Shown: positions 26,345 to 35,921 of the stretch, piece after piece
How positions within the stretch are numbered: the first letter of the stretch is position 1
Layout: each line of letters opens with the position of its first letter
NCBI RefSeq assembly: GCF_019613955.1
Contig: NZ_CP080443.1
Span: 1,984,001-2,048,000 of the forward strand
Source of the DNA: Chryseobacterium sp. LJ668
GTDB taxonomy: Bacteria > Bacteroidota > Bacteroidia > Flavobacteriales > Weeksellaceae
Direction: 5' to 3'
Length of the DNA stretch: 64,000 nucleotides
Notes under the pieces: model-generated
What the model was told of the DNA's origin: nothing
The model's database searches: none
The model's input: the letters and a program-made list of their open reading frames with translations, nothing else
Position numbers and translations under genes: made by a program

Positions 26345-27403
26345 ATGCAATTGGTAAAAGTAGGTTTATGTGCATTTGGAATGAGCGGAAAAATTTTTCA
26401 TGCACCGTTTTTAAAAGAACATCCGGGATTTTTTTTGTCTGCAGTTGTAGAAAGAAGCAGAGAAGATTCTAAAAATTTATATCCTGATGCAACTATTCAT
26501 CGTTCGGTCAGGGAGATGCTTCAAAATGCAGATATTGAGATTGTTGTTGTAAATACACCGGTTCAGACGCATTTTGAATACACCAAAATGGCTTTGGAAG
26601 CAGGCAAAAATGTAATCGTAGAAAAGCCTTTTACAGTAAATGCTACTGAAGCTGAAGAATTGGTAAGATTGGCAGAAAATAAAAATCTCTTCTTAAGTGT
26701 GTACCAAAACAGAAGATTTGACCGTGATTATCTGCAGGTACAAAAAATTATATCAGAAGGTAAATTAGGAAATATCAGAGAAGTTGAAATCCGTTTTGAT
26801 CGTTTCCGTACTGAAGCGAGCGGGAAGGAGCATAAGGAAAATCCGTCACAAAGTGGTTCCGGTTCTGTCCACGATTTGGGTTCGCACCTTGTTGATCAGG
26901 CGACACAGCTTTTCGGATATCCTGAAAAACTTTTCGCAGATGTATTTTCAATGAAAGGTGAAGCATTTGCCAATGATTATTTTGAAATTTTGCTTTATTA
27001 TAAAGATACTTTGAGAGTGAGGCTAAAATCTTCTGTATTTACTAAAGAAGACCATTTTGCGTATAAAATTTTTGGTGATAAAGGCAGTTTTCTACAGGAA
27101 CGAACAGACAATCAGGAAAATGAGCTCGCAGCAGGCGCTATTCCAATTAACGGAAAAGATTGGATGCAGCCTTTGAAAGAATCTGATGGAATCCTGAATT
27201 ATTCCGATGAAAATTCTGAATCAATAAGAGTCTTAACCTCAAGCCAGCCCGGAAATTATATGAATTATTATCAGCAAATCTATGAACATATCGTTTTCGG
27301 CTATGCGTTGCCGTCGCTTGGTAATGAAGTGATTCAGAATATGAAGATCATTGAAGCCTCTTTGGAAAGTTCAAAAAAAGGGAAAGTAATTGAATTAAAC
27401 TAA
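26345..27403 (+). CDS. Gfo/Idh/MocA-family oxidoreductase
   Basis: 352 residues with an N-terminal NAD(P) Rossmann fold (KVGLCAFGMSGKIFHAP, an altered GxGxxG), the EKP motif (93-95 in VEKPFTV) and the C-terminal catalytic phrase SGSVHDLGSHLVDQA. Family knowledge: NAD(P)-dependent dehydrogenases acting on sugars, inositol or biliverdin-like molecules. Substrate unknown. A 52-residue membrane ORF follows after 3 bp. It is divergent from the siderophore receptor, probably without functional link. Confidence 0.9.
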   Translation: MQLVKVGLCAFGMSGKIFHAPFLKEHPGFFLSAVVERSREDSKNLYPDATIHRSVREMLQNADIEIVVVNTPVQTHFEYTKMALEAGKNVIVEKPFTVNATEAEELVRLAENKNLFLSVYQNRRFDRDYLQVQKIISEGKLGNIREVEIRFDRFRTEASGKEHKENPSQSGSGSVHDLGSHLVDQATQLFGYPEKLFADVFSMKGEAFANDYFEILLYYKDTLRVRLKSSVFTKEDHFAYKIFGDKGSFLQERTDNQENELAAGAIPINGKDWMQPLKESDGILNYSDENSESIRVLTSSQPGNYMNYYQQIYEHIVFGYALPSLGNEVIQNMKIIEASLESSKKGKVIELN

Positions 27404-27406
27404 ACT

Positions 27407-27565
27407 ATGAAAAAAAGAAGCTCAAGTTTTACAGTAATCGGTCTTCTCTTTGTAGGAATCGGTGTTACGCTGGTCGAAGACAATAAATATTTAAAGTACG
27501 GATTCCTGTTATTGGGAACCGCATTTTTACTGTATAGCATTTTTTCGATCATAAAGAGAAATTAA
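27407..27565 (+). CDS. 52-residue two-helix membrane protein
   Basis: The ORF starts 3 nt after the oxidoreductase stop: MKKRSSSFTVIGLLFVGIGV, a short polar EDNKYLKYG turn, then a second helix GFLLLGTAFLLYSIFSII and a basic end KRN. The spacing and the following strong terminator suggest it is the last gene of a two-gene operon. Family not recognised. Confidence 0.65.
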   Translation: MKKRSSSFTVIGLLFVGIGVTLVEDNKYLKYGFLLLGTAFLLYSIFSIIKRN

Positions 27566-27583
27566 TTTTCATTGATAATAAAT

Positions 27584-27610
27584 CGGGCGGTTCAATTATT
27601 TGACCGCCCG
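27584..27610. terminator. Bidirectional terminator after the 52-residue gene
   Basis: CGGGCGGT / ACCGCCCG arms with A/T runs on both sides, between convergent genes. Confidence 0.85.
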
Positions 27611-27632
27611 TTTTATTTATATTTTATAGCAA

Positions 27633-29525
27633 TTAAGCTTCTCCGGAAATTTCCTGAAGCTCGAGCCATCTCATCTCATGGCTTTCCAGCTTGCCGGAAA
27701 GGGTTTCTAATTCTGCAGATAGTTTTGCAATTTTATCATATTCTGTTTCGTTATTCAGGTGCTCAAGAACTGTTGCTCTTTTGGCTTCGAACTCAGGAAT
27801 TTCTTTTTCAATCGTTTCTAGTTCGCGCTGTTCTTTAAAGGAAAGTTTTTTCTTTGGAGCTTGCGGTTTTGGAATCGAAACAGCAACAGGCGTTTCAGCT
27901 TTTTGCACTACTGCAGGTTTAGGGTTTTTCTCTTCCAGTTTTACATTTTCCCTATATTCTGAAAAATTACCGGTAAAATCTCTTATTTTTCCTTCACCTT
28001 CGAAAGCCAGAATGTGATCAACTATTCTGTCCATAAAATATCTGTCATGGGAAACGATAATCAAACTTCCCTGAAAGTTTAAGAGGAAATTCTCCAATAC
28101 CGTCAAAGTAGGAAGATCCAGATCATTGGTAGGCTCATCAAAAATTAAAAAATTAGGATTTTGGTATAAGATGTACATCAGATGCAGTCTTCTTTTTTCA
28201 CCTCCGGAAAGCTTAGAAATTGGCGAATACTGAGTTTGATCGTCAAATAGGAACAATCTTAAAAACTGCGATGCGGAAATTGTTTTACCATTTGCCAAAG
28301 GAAAGTTTTCAGAAATATCTTTGATAAAATCAATAACTCGCTCTTCCTCTTTATACTTCAGACCTTTCTGAGAAAAATATCCGAATTTGATGGTTTCTCC
28401 GGTTTCAATTTCCCCGGAATCTTTTGGTTCAAAACCTTGAATGATATTGAGTAAAGTAGATTTTCCGGCTCCGTTTTTCCCGACAATTCCTACTTTTTCG
28501 CCCCGCTGAAATGAATAACTGAAATCTTTCAACAATAATTTATCGCCATAGCTTTTAGAAATATCTTTAAGCTCCAAAATTTTGTTTCCCAGCCTTTTCA
28601 TTTCAAAATCCAGTTCCAAAGTTTCTTTTCGGGTATCTGTTTTGGCTATTTTTTCAGTCTCGTAAAAGTCATCCTGTCTTGATTTGGATTTTGTGGTTCT
28701 TGCTTTCGGCTGTCTGCGCATCCATTCCAATTCCTTTCTGTAAAGATTGTTGGCTTTGTCGATGGTCGAGTTCATATTGTCTTCACGTATCATCTTGTTT
28801 TCAAGATAAGTTGCATAGGCACCATTATGAAAGTACAGATTTTGATCTTCCATTTCCCAGATTATTCCGCAGACTGCATCAAGAAAATACCGGTCGTGAG
28901 TGACAAGAAGCAGTGTGATTTTTGCTTTATTTAAATAATTTTCAAGCCATTCCACCATTTCTACATCAAGGTGGTTGGTTGGCTCATCCATAATTAAAAG
29001 GGTATGCCGGTGTTCGGCTCTGGTTTCTGTTAAAAGTTTTGCCAAAGCAACACGTTTGATCTGTCCGCCGGAAAGCATCCCCATTTTTGCTTCAAGATCA
29101 GTGATTTTAAGCTGAGAAAGTATTTGGGTCATTTCGTTTTCAAGATCCCAGGCTTTGTGAATTTCCATTTCAGCCAAAGCTTTTTCCATAAAATCGGGAT
29201 CGTCTGACAAAAGTGACTTGTGATAATTTTTCAGAGCCTTAATGGGTGCAGAATCTAAGGTCATCATAAACTCTTCAATTGTAAGGTCAGATTCAAAATC
29301 AATTTCCTGATCAAACAATACCACTTGTATATCTTTATTAATGATTACAGAGCCGCTGTCAGCGATTTCTTTCCCCATCAAGATTTTCAGCAAAGTAGAT
29401 TTTCCGCTTCCGTTTTTAGCAACAATAGCAATTTTGTCGCCTTCATTGATGTTAAATGCTATATTTTTAAAGAGAGTTTTTATCCCGTAAGATTTTGTAA
29501 GATTCTCAGCCGCAACGTAATTCAT
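27633..29525 (-). CDS. ABC-F family ATPase (Uup/EttA-like)
   Basis: 630 residues, two ABC domains without membrane segments: Walker A GSGKSTLLKIL and GAGKSTLLNII, signatures LSGGQIKRVALAK and LSGGEKRRLHL, Walker B LLIMDEPTNHLD and FLIFDEPTNDLD. A linker of the ABC-F type separates them, and the C-terminal region (from about PKKKLSFKEQRELE) is a coiled coil as in Uup. Family knowledge: ABC-F proteins act on ribosomes; antibiotic protection is possible but the Uup-like coil suggests a housekeeping role. Start ATG 29525 chosen because NYVAAENLTKSYG is the conserved N-terminus. Confidence 0.92.
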   Translation of the reverse strand: MNYVAAENLTKSYGIKTLFKNIAFNINEGDKIAIVAKNGSGKSTLLKILMGKEIADSGSVIINKDIQVVLFDQEIDFESDLTIEEFMMTLDSAPIKALKNYHKSLLSDDPDFMEKALAEMEIHKAWDLENEMTQILSQLKITDLEAKMGMLSGGQIKRVALAKLLTETRAEHRHTLLIMDEPTNHLDVEMVEWLENYLNKAKITLLLVTHDRYFLDAVCGIIWEMEDQNLYFHNGAYATYLENKMIREDNMNSTIDKANNLYRKELEWMRRQPKARTTKSKSRQDDFYETEKIAKTDTRKETLELDFEMKRLGNKILELKDISKSYGDKLLLKDFSYSFQRGEKVGIVGKNGAGKSTLLNIIQGFEPKDSGEIETGETIKFGYFSQKGLKYKEEERVIDFIKDISENFPLANGKTISASQFLRLFLFDDQTQYSPISKLSGGEKRRLHLMYILYQNPNFLIFDEPTNDLDLPTLTVLENFLLNFQGSLIIVSHDRYFMDRIVDHILAFEGEGKIRDFTGNFSEYRENVKLEEKNPKPAVVQKAETPVAVSIPKPQAPKKKLSFKEQRELETIEKEIPEFEAKRATVLEHLNNETEYDKIAKLSAELETLSGKLESHEMRWLELQEISGEA

Positions 29526-29582
29526 TAATATCCAAATTTTGTGGTGCAAAAATACGAAATATTACAGCTTTTGAGGATATTA

Positions 29583-29612
29583 TATATTTGTAAACTTTTT
29601 TAAGTAGATTTG
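29583..29612 (+). promoter_or_regulatory. Two -7-like boxes of DUF1761 gene
   Basis: TATATTTG (29583-29590) and TAGATTTG (29605-29612) both fit TAnnTTTG, 47 and 25 nt before the ATG at 29638. Confidence 0.45.
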
Positions 29613-29637
29613 AGAAACTAAACTATAATTATAAACT

Positions 29638-30156
29638 ATGTTAGAAATCAACTTTTTGGCAATACTTTTTGCCGCTTTTATCCCTTTAATCATGGGATTT
29701 ATTTGGTACAATCCAAAAGTTTTCGGGAAAGCCTGGATGCGAGAAACAGGTTTAACTGAAGAGAAATTGAAAGGTGCAAATATGGGAATGGTATTTATCA
29801 TCTCTATTATTTTATCTATTATGATGAGTTTTTTCCTACAGATGGTAACCATTCATCAATTTGGTGCGATGGGAATGATCGGCGGTGACGAAAATTTAGC
29901 TAAACCTTCTTACACAGCATTCATGCATGATTACGGTACGGCCTTCAGATCGTTTGGCCATGGCGCTCTGCATTCGTTCATGACGGGGATTTTCTTTGTT
30001 TTTCCTTTAATTGCCATCAACGGAATGTTTGAAAGGAAATCCTGGAAATATATTTTTATCAATACAGGTTATTGGACGATTACCATCACTATAATGGGCG
30101 GAATTATCTGCGGTTGGTATGCTATCGACGGCTTTAATCTGGTAACTCCAAAATAA
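29638..30156 (+). CDS. DUF1761 membrane protein
   Basis: 172 residues with four hydrophobic segments and the family phrase GFIWYNPKVFGKAWMRETGLTEEKL after helix 1. DUF1761 proteins are small membrane proteins of unknown function. Single gene, followed by the terminator at 30178-30200. Confidence 0.85.
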   Translation: MLEINFLAILFAAFIPLIMGFIWYNPKVFGKAWMRETGLTEEKLKGANMGMVFIISIILSIMMSFFLQMVTIHQFGAMGMIGGDENLAKPSYTAFMHDYGTAFRSFGHGALHSFMTGIFFVFPLIAINGMFERKSWKYIFINTGYWTITITIMGGIICGWYAIDGFNLVTPK

Positions 30157-30177
30157 TACAATCTAAATCTTAAATAT

Positions 30178-30200
30178 AGGCTACATTTGTAGCCTTTTTT
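30178..30200 (+). terminator. DUF1761 terminator overlapping the next gene's promoter-like box
   Basis: AGGCTAC-ATTT-GTAGCCT hairpin with a T run. The T run ends one base before the ATG at 30201, and the hairpin contains TACATTTG (30182-30189), a TAnnTTTG match. Confidence 0.7.
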
Positions 30201-31334
30201 ATGTCTTATACTTTTAAAAAATATAAATCTTCGTCAGAAATTCCGCACAATTGGAATGATGTGATCGGTCGGCATAATATCATGCTGTCCAAAGAATATT
30301 TCGTAACATTAGAAACTTCATGTCCCGAAAATATGAAGTGCTTTTATGTTGGCTTTTTTAATGAAGATGAATTGATCGGCGGTGCTTTGTTTCAATACTT
30401 GAATTTTATTCAGCATAAAACATTTCAAAAAGATGAAACATTTTGTAATGTGAAAAACTTTACAGCTAAAAAACTCAGCAAAAACGTGATGATTTTGGGT
30501 AACAATATGCTGACCGGACAAAACGGATTTTATTTTGATGCTTCGAAAATCACCGTTGATGAAGTAATTTGTCTTATAGATGAGGCTGTCCGGGAAATTC
30601 AGAAACAGGAGGGCAAAACTTCACTCATTATTTACAAAGATTATCAGAAGGGTTTTATTAAATATTTTCAAGACAAAAATCACCGGTCATTTTACAGATT
30701 TTCAGTGCAGCCAAATATGGTTTTAAGTTTAAAAGAAAGCTGGTCGACTTTTGAGGATTATCTCAACGCGTTTTCAACAAAATATCGTACACGGGCAAAA
30801 TCTGCAAAGAAAAAGATAATCGGAATTAAAAAGTCTACAATGAATCTTGATGATATCAGGAATCATCAGAAAAAGATGAATCTCCTCTATCAAAATGTCG
30901 CTGAAAATGCGCCTTTCAATACTTTTTTTCTTACCGAAAATCATTTTGAAAGCATGAAGGAATCTTTGGGAGAAAATTTCAAAGTATTCGGATACTATCT
31001 TGATGAAAAGCTGATAGGTTTTTATACATTAATTCTTAATAATAAAGATATTGACACTTATTTTCTCGGCTATAACAAAGCGCTTCAAAAAGAAAAACAA
31101 ATCTATCTCAATATGCTTTTAGATATGGCAGAATTCGGAATTACAGAAAAATTTAACAGGATAATTTTCGGAAGAACCGCATTAGAAATTAAGTCGACAA
31201 TTGGAGCACAGCCCGTGGAAATATTCGGATTAATCAAGCATAATAATTTTTTGATCAATCAGTTCATGGAAAGAATTTTCAAATCATTCAATCCTGTTGT
31301 TGAATGGATTCAGAGAAAGCCGTTTAAATCATAA
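30201..31334 (+). CDS. GNAT/FemAB-like acetyltransferase
   Basis: 377 residues. The C-terminal half (about 180-340) looks like a BioF2/FemAB-type GNAT domain: KYRTRAKSAKKKI, FGYYLDEKLIGFYTLILNN and DTYFLGYNKALQKEKQIYLNM. Family knowledge: such proteins transfer acyl or aminoacyl groups, often to cell-wall precursors or amines; the substrate is unknown here. The start ATG lies directly against the preceding terminator, so the leader must be very short. Convergent with the GH25 gene. Confidence 0.7.
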   Translation: MSYTFKKYKSSSEIPHNWNDVIGRHNIMLSKEYFVTLETSCPENMKCFYVGFFNEDELIGGALFQYLNFIQHKTFQKDETFCNVKNFTAKKLSKNVMILGNNMLTGQNGFYFDASKITVDEVICLIDEAVREIQKQEGKTSLIIYKDYQKGFIKYFQDKNHRSFYRFSVQPNMVLSLKESWSTFEDYLNAFSTKYRTRAKSAKKKIIGIKKSTMNLDDIRNHQKKMNLLYQNVAENAPFNTFFLTENHFESMKESLGENFKVFGYYLDEKLIGFYTLILNNKDIDTYFLGYNKALQKEKQIYLNMLLDMAEFGITEKFNRIIFGRTALEIKSTIGAQPVEIFGLIKHNNFLINQFMERIFKSFNPVVEWIQRKPFKS

Positions 31335-32198
31335 TTAATCTAAAGTCATTCTCTTTAACGACCAGATTCCACCGTTATATACATCCAAATCAACTTTGGT
31401 ATTGATTCCGTACACAATTCCTTTTTCGCTAAACTGCCAAAAATCCCACTGATCATCGGGCGATGGGGTAGGAACGTCATTGTAATTGGCCATCCAGAGC
31501 GGGTAATCATCAAATTCGCCTTTTAGGAAATCTTTATAGTAATGATAATAAGTGTAGATGATGGGTTTTTCACCATACGTTTCTTCAACGATTTTACACC
31601 AGATTTTCAGATCTTCAATAAGCTTTTTATTAGATTTTCTTCTCGGTATTTTTTCAATATCTAAAATCGGCGGAAGGTCACCGCTCTCCAATTTTACATT
31701 CTCAAGAAAATTATTTGCCTGAATGATGGGGTCTTCATCGGCTCTGTAAAAATGATAAGCCCCACGAATGAGATTATGTTTTATTGCCTGCTGCCAAAAG
31801 TCGTCAAAATGTTTATCTGCGCTGCGGTTTCCCATGGTTGCCCGCATTACTACAAAGTCAAGCGGTATTGTTTTATTTCCGATGCTTAAGCTGTCCCATT
31901 TAATATCTTCCTGGTTTTGATAATGTGAAATATCAAAACCATACGTTTTATCAAGGTTATTACTGATGATTTTTTGTATCCTTAAAGTTTCTTTTTCGCT
32001 GTTCTCAAGTTTTTTGTGAGTAAATTTATTAAAGTATAAAGCATAATAATAAGTGATGGATTGCTTGAGATAAAGCCCCGTTCCCAACAATGCAATAATC
32101 AGGAGTCCTAATACGATTTTCCGCCGAAAAAGATAATTCTTCCGCCGTGTCTGATGGATGCTTTTAGCAGTTTTTTTGGTGTACTTTTTAGAACTCAT
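31335..32198 (-). CDS. Glycoside hydrolase family 25 lysozyme, membrane-anchored
   Basis: 287 residues: a basic N-terminus, one helix (KIVLGLLIIALLGTGLYL) and a GH25 domain beginning YGFDISHYQ with the first catalytic Asp, then VVMRATMG, GAYHFYRADE and PPILDIEK with the second acidic pair. Family knowledge: GH25 enzymes cut peptidoglycan between MurNAc and GlcNAc. The anchor places it in the periplasm, suggesting cell-wall remodelling. Start ATG 32198; a TAGTTTTG box (32208-32215) lies 9 nt upstream, so an upstream in-frame TTG is unlikely to be used. Confidence 0.9.
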   Translation of the reverse strand: MSSKKYTKKTAKSIHQTRRKNYLFRRKIVLGLLIIALLGTGLYLKQSITYYYALYFNKFTHKKLENSEKETLRIQKIISNNLDKTYGFDISHYQNQEDIKWDSLSIGNKTIPLDFVVMRATMGNRSADKHFDDFWQQAIKHNLIRGAYHFYRADEDPIIQANNFLENVKLESGDLPPILDIEKIPRRKSNKKLIEDLKIWCKIVEETYGEKPIIYTYYHYYKDFLKGEFDDYPLWMANYNDVPTPSPDDQWDFWQFSEKGIVYGINTKVDLDVYNGGIWSLKRMTLD

Positions 32199-32207
32199 AA
32201 AGTTTTG

Positions 32208-32215
32208 CAAAACTA
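32208..32215 (-). promoter_or_regulatory. -7 box of GH25 gene inside a perfect palindrome
   Basis: TAGTTTTG on the minus strand, 9 nt before the ATG; it overlaps the 12-bp palindrome GTTTTGCAAAAC (32202-32213). Confidence 0.45.
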
Positions 32216-32249
32216 ACTTTTTAAGCCGTAAAATACTAAATAAAATAAG

Positions 32250-32257
32250 TAAATTTG
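32250..32257 (+). promoter_or_regulatory. -7 box (TAnnTTTG) of ndh, 6 nt before the ATG
   Basis: TAAATTTG ends 6 nt before the ATG at 32264, implying a leaderless or nearly leaderless transcript if it is used. Confidence 0.45.
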
Positions 32258-32263
32258 TGTACT

Positions 32264-33526
32264 ATGGAAACACGCGAAAAGATCATCATCATCGGAGGAG
32301 GCTTTGCGGGGCTGCAGCTTGCGAAAACATTAAACAATCAAAATAAAAAAGTAATTGTTCTTGATAAAGTAAACCACCACATGTTTCAGCCGCTATTCTA
32401 TCAGGTGGCATGTGGAAGAATAGAGCCTTCCAATATTTCATTTCCCTTCCGTAAGATTTTTCAGCAATCAAGAAATACACAGTTTCGTCTCACAGATGTT
32501 AAGGAGATTATTCCCTCGCAAAATAAAGTGATTACTGACGGAGCAGATTTTACATATGACAGGCTGATTATTGCGACGGGTTGTAAAACTAATTTTTTCG
32601 GTAATAAAGATTTGGAAAGTAAAGCTTTTGGGATGAAAAACACCCAGGAAGCCATCGGGATCAGAAATAATATCCTAATGACTTTTGAAAGGCTGATTCT
32701 TGAAAAAAGCCGGAGCGATGATGGAAATTGGAACATCGTTATTGTAGGAAGCGGGCCGACTGGAGTAGAATTAGCAGGAGCATTTTCGGAAATGAAAAAA
32801 GAAATTCTTCCCCGCGATTATCCGTATATGAATTTTAATAATCTAAAAATCATTCTGGTCAGCTCTACAGAAAAGCCTTTGGCAGTGATGAGCCCCGAAG
32901 CGCAGCAGCAATCTGAAAAATATCTGAAGGAGCTTGGTGTAGATTTTATGAGCGGAGAAGTTGTGACAGACTATGACGGGGATAAAGTATTTTTGAAAAG
33001 CGGAAAACAGATTCCTTCAAACAATGTAATCTGGGCTGCCGGAGTTATAGGAAATGTGGTTGACGGTTTTCCTTCAGAAAAGCTGATCAGAAACCGATAT
33101 ATTGTTGACAGGTTTAATAAAATTAAAGGTTATGAAAATATATATGCGATTGGTGATATCGCATACATGGAAACTCCTAAATATCCTCAAGGTCATCCGC
33201 AGGTTGCTAATGTGGCCATCAACCAGGCAAAAAATCTAGGCAAAAATTTCCTGAAGAAAAATGTAGATAAGTGGGCCGAGTATGAATACAAAGATCAGGG
33301 TTCTTTAGCCACCATCGGAAAACACAGGGCTGTTGTCGATTTACCCTTCATTAAATTTCAGGGGTTTTTGGCATGGTACTTTTGGATGTTTTTACATTTA
33401 ATGCTTATTTTGAGCGTACGAAATAAACTGGCCATATTTTTTAACTGGATGTGGAGCTATTTTAACAAAGATTCGTCCTTACGTCTGATCATTTCCCCAA
33501 GTAAAAAAAATAACACGCAGCAATGA
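32264..33526 (+). CDS. ndh: Type II NADH dehydrogenase (NDH-2)
   Basis: 420 residues with two Rossmann motifs: [16 protein letters not shown] (FAD) and [15 protein letters not shown] (NAD), plus YAIGDIA near the second FAD contact and a C-terminal amphipathic/hydrophobic region ([15 protein letters not shown]) that binds the membrane. Family knowledge: non-proton-pumping NADH:quinone oxidoreductase. Start ATG 32264 preferred to TTG 32255 because TAAATTTG overlaps the TTG. The stop overlaps trmD by 4 nt (ATGA), so ndh and trmD are co-transcribed. Confidence 0.92.
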   Translation: METREKIIIIGGGFAGLQLAKTLNNQNKKVIVLDKVNHHMFQPLFYQVACGRIEPSNISFPFRKIFQQSRNTQFRLTDVKEIIPSQNKVITDGADFTYDRLIIATGCKTNFFGNKDLESKAFGMKNTQEAIGIRNNILMTFERLILEKSRSDDGNWNIVIVGSGPTGVELAGAFSEMKKEILPRDYPYMNFNNLKIILVSSTEKPLAVMSPEAQQQSEKYLKELGVDFMSGEVVTDYDGDKVFLKSGKQIPSNNVIWAAGVIGNVVDGFPSEKLIRNRYIVDRFNKIKGYENIYAIGDIAYMETPKYPQGHPQVANVAINQAKNLGKNFLKKNVDKWAEYEYKDQGSLATIGKHRAVVDLPFIKFQGFLAWYFWMFLHLMLILSVRNKLAIFFNWMWSYFNKDSSLRLIISPSKKNNTQQ

Positions 33527-34197
33527 GAATTGATATAATAAGCGTACTTCCAGAATTGATGGAGAGTCCGTTCAGAACTTCTATTTTGAAGAGAGCAGTT
33601 GATAAAGGTTTGGTAGAAGTACATTTTCATCAGTTGAGAGATTGGTCGATCAACAAACACAGACAGATTGATGACGAGCCTTATGGCGGCGGTGCCGGAA
33701 TGGTCATGATGATCGAACCTCTGGATAAATGTATTTCTGAGCTTAAATCTCAAAGAGATTATGATGAAATTGTTTATCTGACACCCGATGGCGAAACACT
33801 GAATCAGAAAATATCCAATTCTCTATCTATAAAAAATAACCTGATTTTCCTTTGTGGCCATTACAAAGGTATAGATCAGAGAGTTCGTGATCTTCATATT
33901 ACTAAAGAAATTTCCATCGGAGATTTTGTACTAACAGGTGGCGAATTGGCAGCCTGTGTTCTGGCAGATTCTATCATCCGTCTCGTTCCGGGAGTTTTGA
34001 ATGATGAGCAGAGTGCATTGACCGACAGCTTTCAGGATGATCTTTTGTCACCTCCTATTTTCACAAGACCCGAATCTTATAAAGGATTAGACGTGCCTAA
34101 AATTTTATTGAGCGGAAATTCTGCTAAAATTGAAGAATGGAGACATGAAGAGGCGGTAAGAATTACACAACAAAAACGTCCGGATTTACTTAAATAA
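33523..34197 (+). CDS. trmD: tRNA (guanine-N1-)-methyltransferase
   Basis: 224 residues of the SPOUT family: [21 protein letters not shown] at the N-terminus, GGGAGMVM, and the knot with [11 protein letters not shown] and [11 protein letters not shown]. It methylates G37 in tRNAs with G36G37. The ATG overlaps the ndh stop. No rplS/rimM partners nearby; coupling to ndh is a local arrangement. Confidence 0.97.
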   Translation: MRIDIISVLPELMESPFRTSILKRAVDKGLVEVHFHQLRDWSINKHRQIDDEPYGGGAGMVMMIEPLDKCISELKSQRDYDEIVYLTPDGETLNQKISNSLSIKNNLIFLCGHYKGIDQRVRDLHITKEISIGDFVLTGGELAACVLADSIIRLVPGVLNDEQSALTDSFQDDLLSPPIFTRPESYKGLDVPKILLSGNSAKIEEWRHEEAVRITQQKRPDLLK

Positions 34198-34481
34198 GAT
34201 CGGTTTCAATTACATTTTTATCAATAAAAACCTAATTAGCGATTTTTAACAACATTTTGGCTGGTTTTTTGTTTCTGAGATAAGAATTTTTATGATTATA
34301 TTCATGAATTATTTAAAATTTTGATGATAATAAATTAACAAGCTTGCGATTATGTTAAATTTTATTGCATATGGATGAAAATTTAATTATGAAATATGGT
34401 ATGATACTTAAAAAAACAATAAATTTACAGTCTGAATTTAAAATTTGAGTTTTTAAGAGTTGCCCATAGAAAAACGTGTAG

Positions 34482-35417
34482 ATGGAATTGTTTGCTTTTT
34501 ATAATGTAGAAAATCTATTTTTGCCAGATCCGCCGCCTAATCACAGGCTCGATCCCACAACATCGGGGCTCAAAAACTGGGATGATAGAAAATACAGGGA
34601 TAAGCTTTTCAAAATTTCTCATGTTTTTCAACTAATGAAAGAAGAGACAGGTATTTTACCATGTTTGATTGGGCTTTCTGAAATTTCAGGAAGAAAGGTT
34701 TTGGAAGATCTTGTGAAAATGAGCCCATTTAATTCACAGTACGGAATCGTGCATTACAATTCTATGGACGAAAGAAAGGTAGATGTAGCCTTACTTTACG
34801 ATAAGTCGAAGGTTGAAATCATAGATTCTGAAGCCATCACTTTTTTCTTTGAAATCGTCGATAAAAACCCTGAAAATTACGATACAACAAGAGATGTATT
34901 GTTTTCTAAAGTAAAATATAAGGAGGAGATCATCAATGTTTTTGTAGCGCATTTGCCATCAAAACGTGAAAAAGATATCAATCAGCCAAAAAGGGAATAT
35001 ATTTTGAATGAGATCAGAAACAGAATTCTCCAAATTGTGAATGTGGAAAAAGAAAATGTTATTCTGTGCGGTGATTTTAACGAGAATCCGGATGACGAAA
35101 ATTTGGTGAAAATCCTTTTCGATGATACCCATCAGAAAATATTGGTCAATCCTTTTCAGGAGCTCTATTCGACTCAAAATTATTCAGCTTTTCATTATAA
35201 ATCGGGTCTTTTATTTGATCAGATTTTATTATCGCAGTCTTTTTTTGATGATAATAATGGGTCTTTATCATTTTATGATGCTAAAATCTTTAAACCCGAA
35301 AAATTGAGAAGCAGACATAAAATGTTTACAGACAGACCTTTCAGGACCTTTGCAGGAACCCGTTATTTGGGTGGTTACAGTGATCATTTTCCTGTTTTTG
35401 TAGTATTAAAAAAGTAA
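34482..35417 (+). CDS. Endonuclease/exonuclease/phosphatase-family protein
   Basis: 311 residues with EEP-fold motifs: FYNVENLF at the N-terminus, LIGLSEI (metal Glu), GDFNENPDD (catalytic Asp/Asn) and the C-terminal GYSDHFPVFV (catalytic His). No signal peptide, so cytosolic. Family knowledge covers DNases and lipid/inositol phosphatases, so the substrate is open. It is preceded by 284 bp of AT-rich intergenic DNA and followed 27 bp later by the Lrp-type regulator. Confidence 0.85.
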   Translation: MELFAFYNVENLFLPDPPPNHRLDPTTSGLKNWDDRKYRDKLFKISHVFQLMKEETGILPCLIGLSEISGRKVLEDLVKMSPFNSQYGIVHYNSMDERKVDVALLYDKSKVEIIDSEAITFFFEIVDKNPENYDTTRDVLFSKVKYKEEIINVFVAHLPSKREKDINQPKREYILNEIRNRILQIVNVEKENVILCGDFNENPDDENLVKILFDDTHQKILVNPFQELYSTQNYSAFHYKSGLLFDQILLSQSFFDDNNGSLSFYDAKIFKPEKLRSRHKMFTDRPFRTFAGTRYLGGYSDHFPVFVVLKK

Positions 35418-35444
35418 ATGACAATATAAAAGTAATAATCTAAA

Positions 35445-35915
35445 ATGAAAAACTCAACCAGTACAAGCTATCATTTAGACCCTTTGGATAAAGAAATAAT
35501 CTATATGTTGATGGATAACGCAAAAAGTTCATTAGCATTTATTTCCAAGCAAGTAGGGATCTCAACCACAGCTGTGCATCAAAGAATTAAAAAATTAGAA
35601 CATGCAGGAGTTATAGAAAACTCTATTTCGTTCCTAAACCCTAGAAAAATAGGATACAAAGTAGTATCGTATATTGGGATGTTTCTCGATCAGCCAAGTC
35701 ATTATCCGGAAGTTGTAAAATCACTGAAAGAAGTAAATGAAGTGGTAGAAGCACATTATACAACAGGGAACTATACGATTTTCCTTAAAGTGCTTTGTAA
35801 AGATAACGACCATCTGATGGAGATTTTAAACAAGCTTCAAAAAATGAAAGGCGTAACAAGAACTGAAACTTTTATATCTTTGGAGCAAGGTATCTACCGA
35901 CAACTCAAAGTATAA
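35445..35915 (+). CDS. Lrp/AsnC-family transcriptional regulator
   Basis: 156 residues: an N-terminal winged helix (ISTTAVHQRIKKLEHAGVI) and a C-terminal RAM ligand domain (VVEAHYTTGNYTIFLKV). Family knowledge: octameric regulators sensing amino acids or related small molecules. It lies 6 bp before deoC, so the two are co-transcribed; a link to nucleoside catabolism is inferred from position only. Confidence 0.9.
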   Translation: MKNSTSTSYHLDPLDKEIIYMLMDNAKSSLAFISKQVGISTTAVHQRIKKLEHAGVIENSISFLNPRKIGYKVVSYIGMFLDQPSHYPEVVKSLKEVNEVVEAHYTTGNYTIFLKVLCKDNDHLMEILNKLQKMKGVTRTETFISLEQGIYRQLKV

Positions 35916-35921
35916 TTTGTA

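Noticed and set aside
26174..26350. N-terminal extension of the siderophore receptor
   Set aside because: Open upstream of ATG 26173, but it precedes the signal peptide and contains the -7 box. Not part of the protein.
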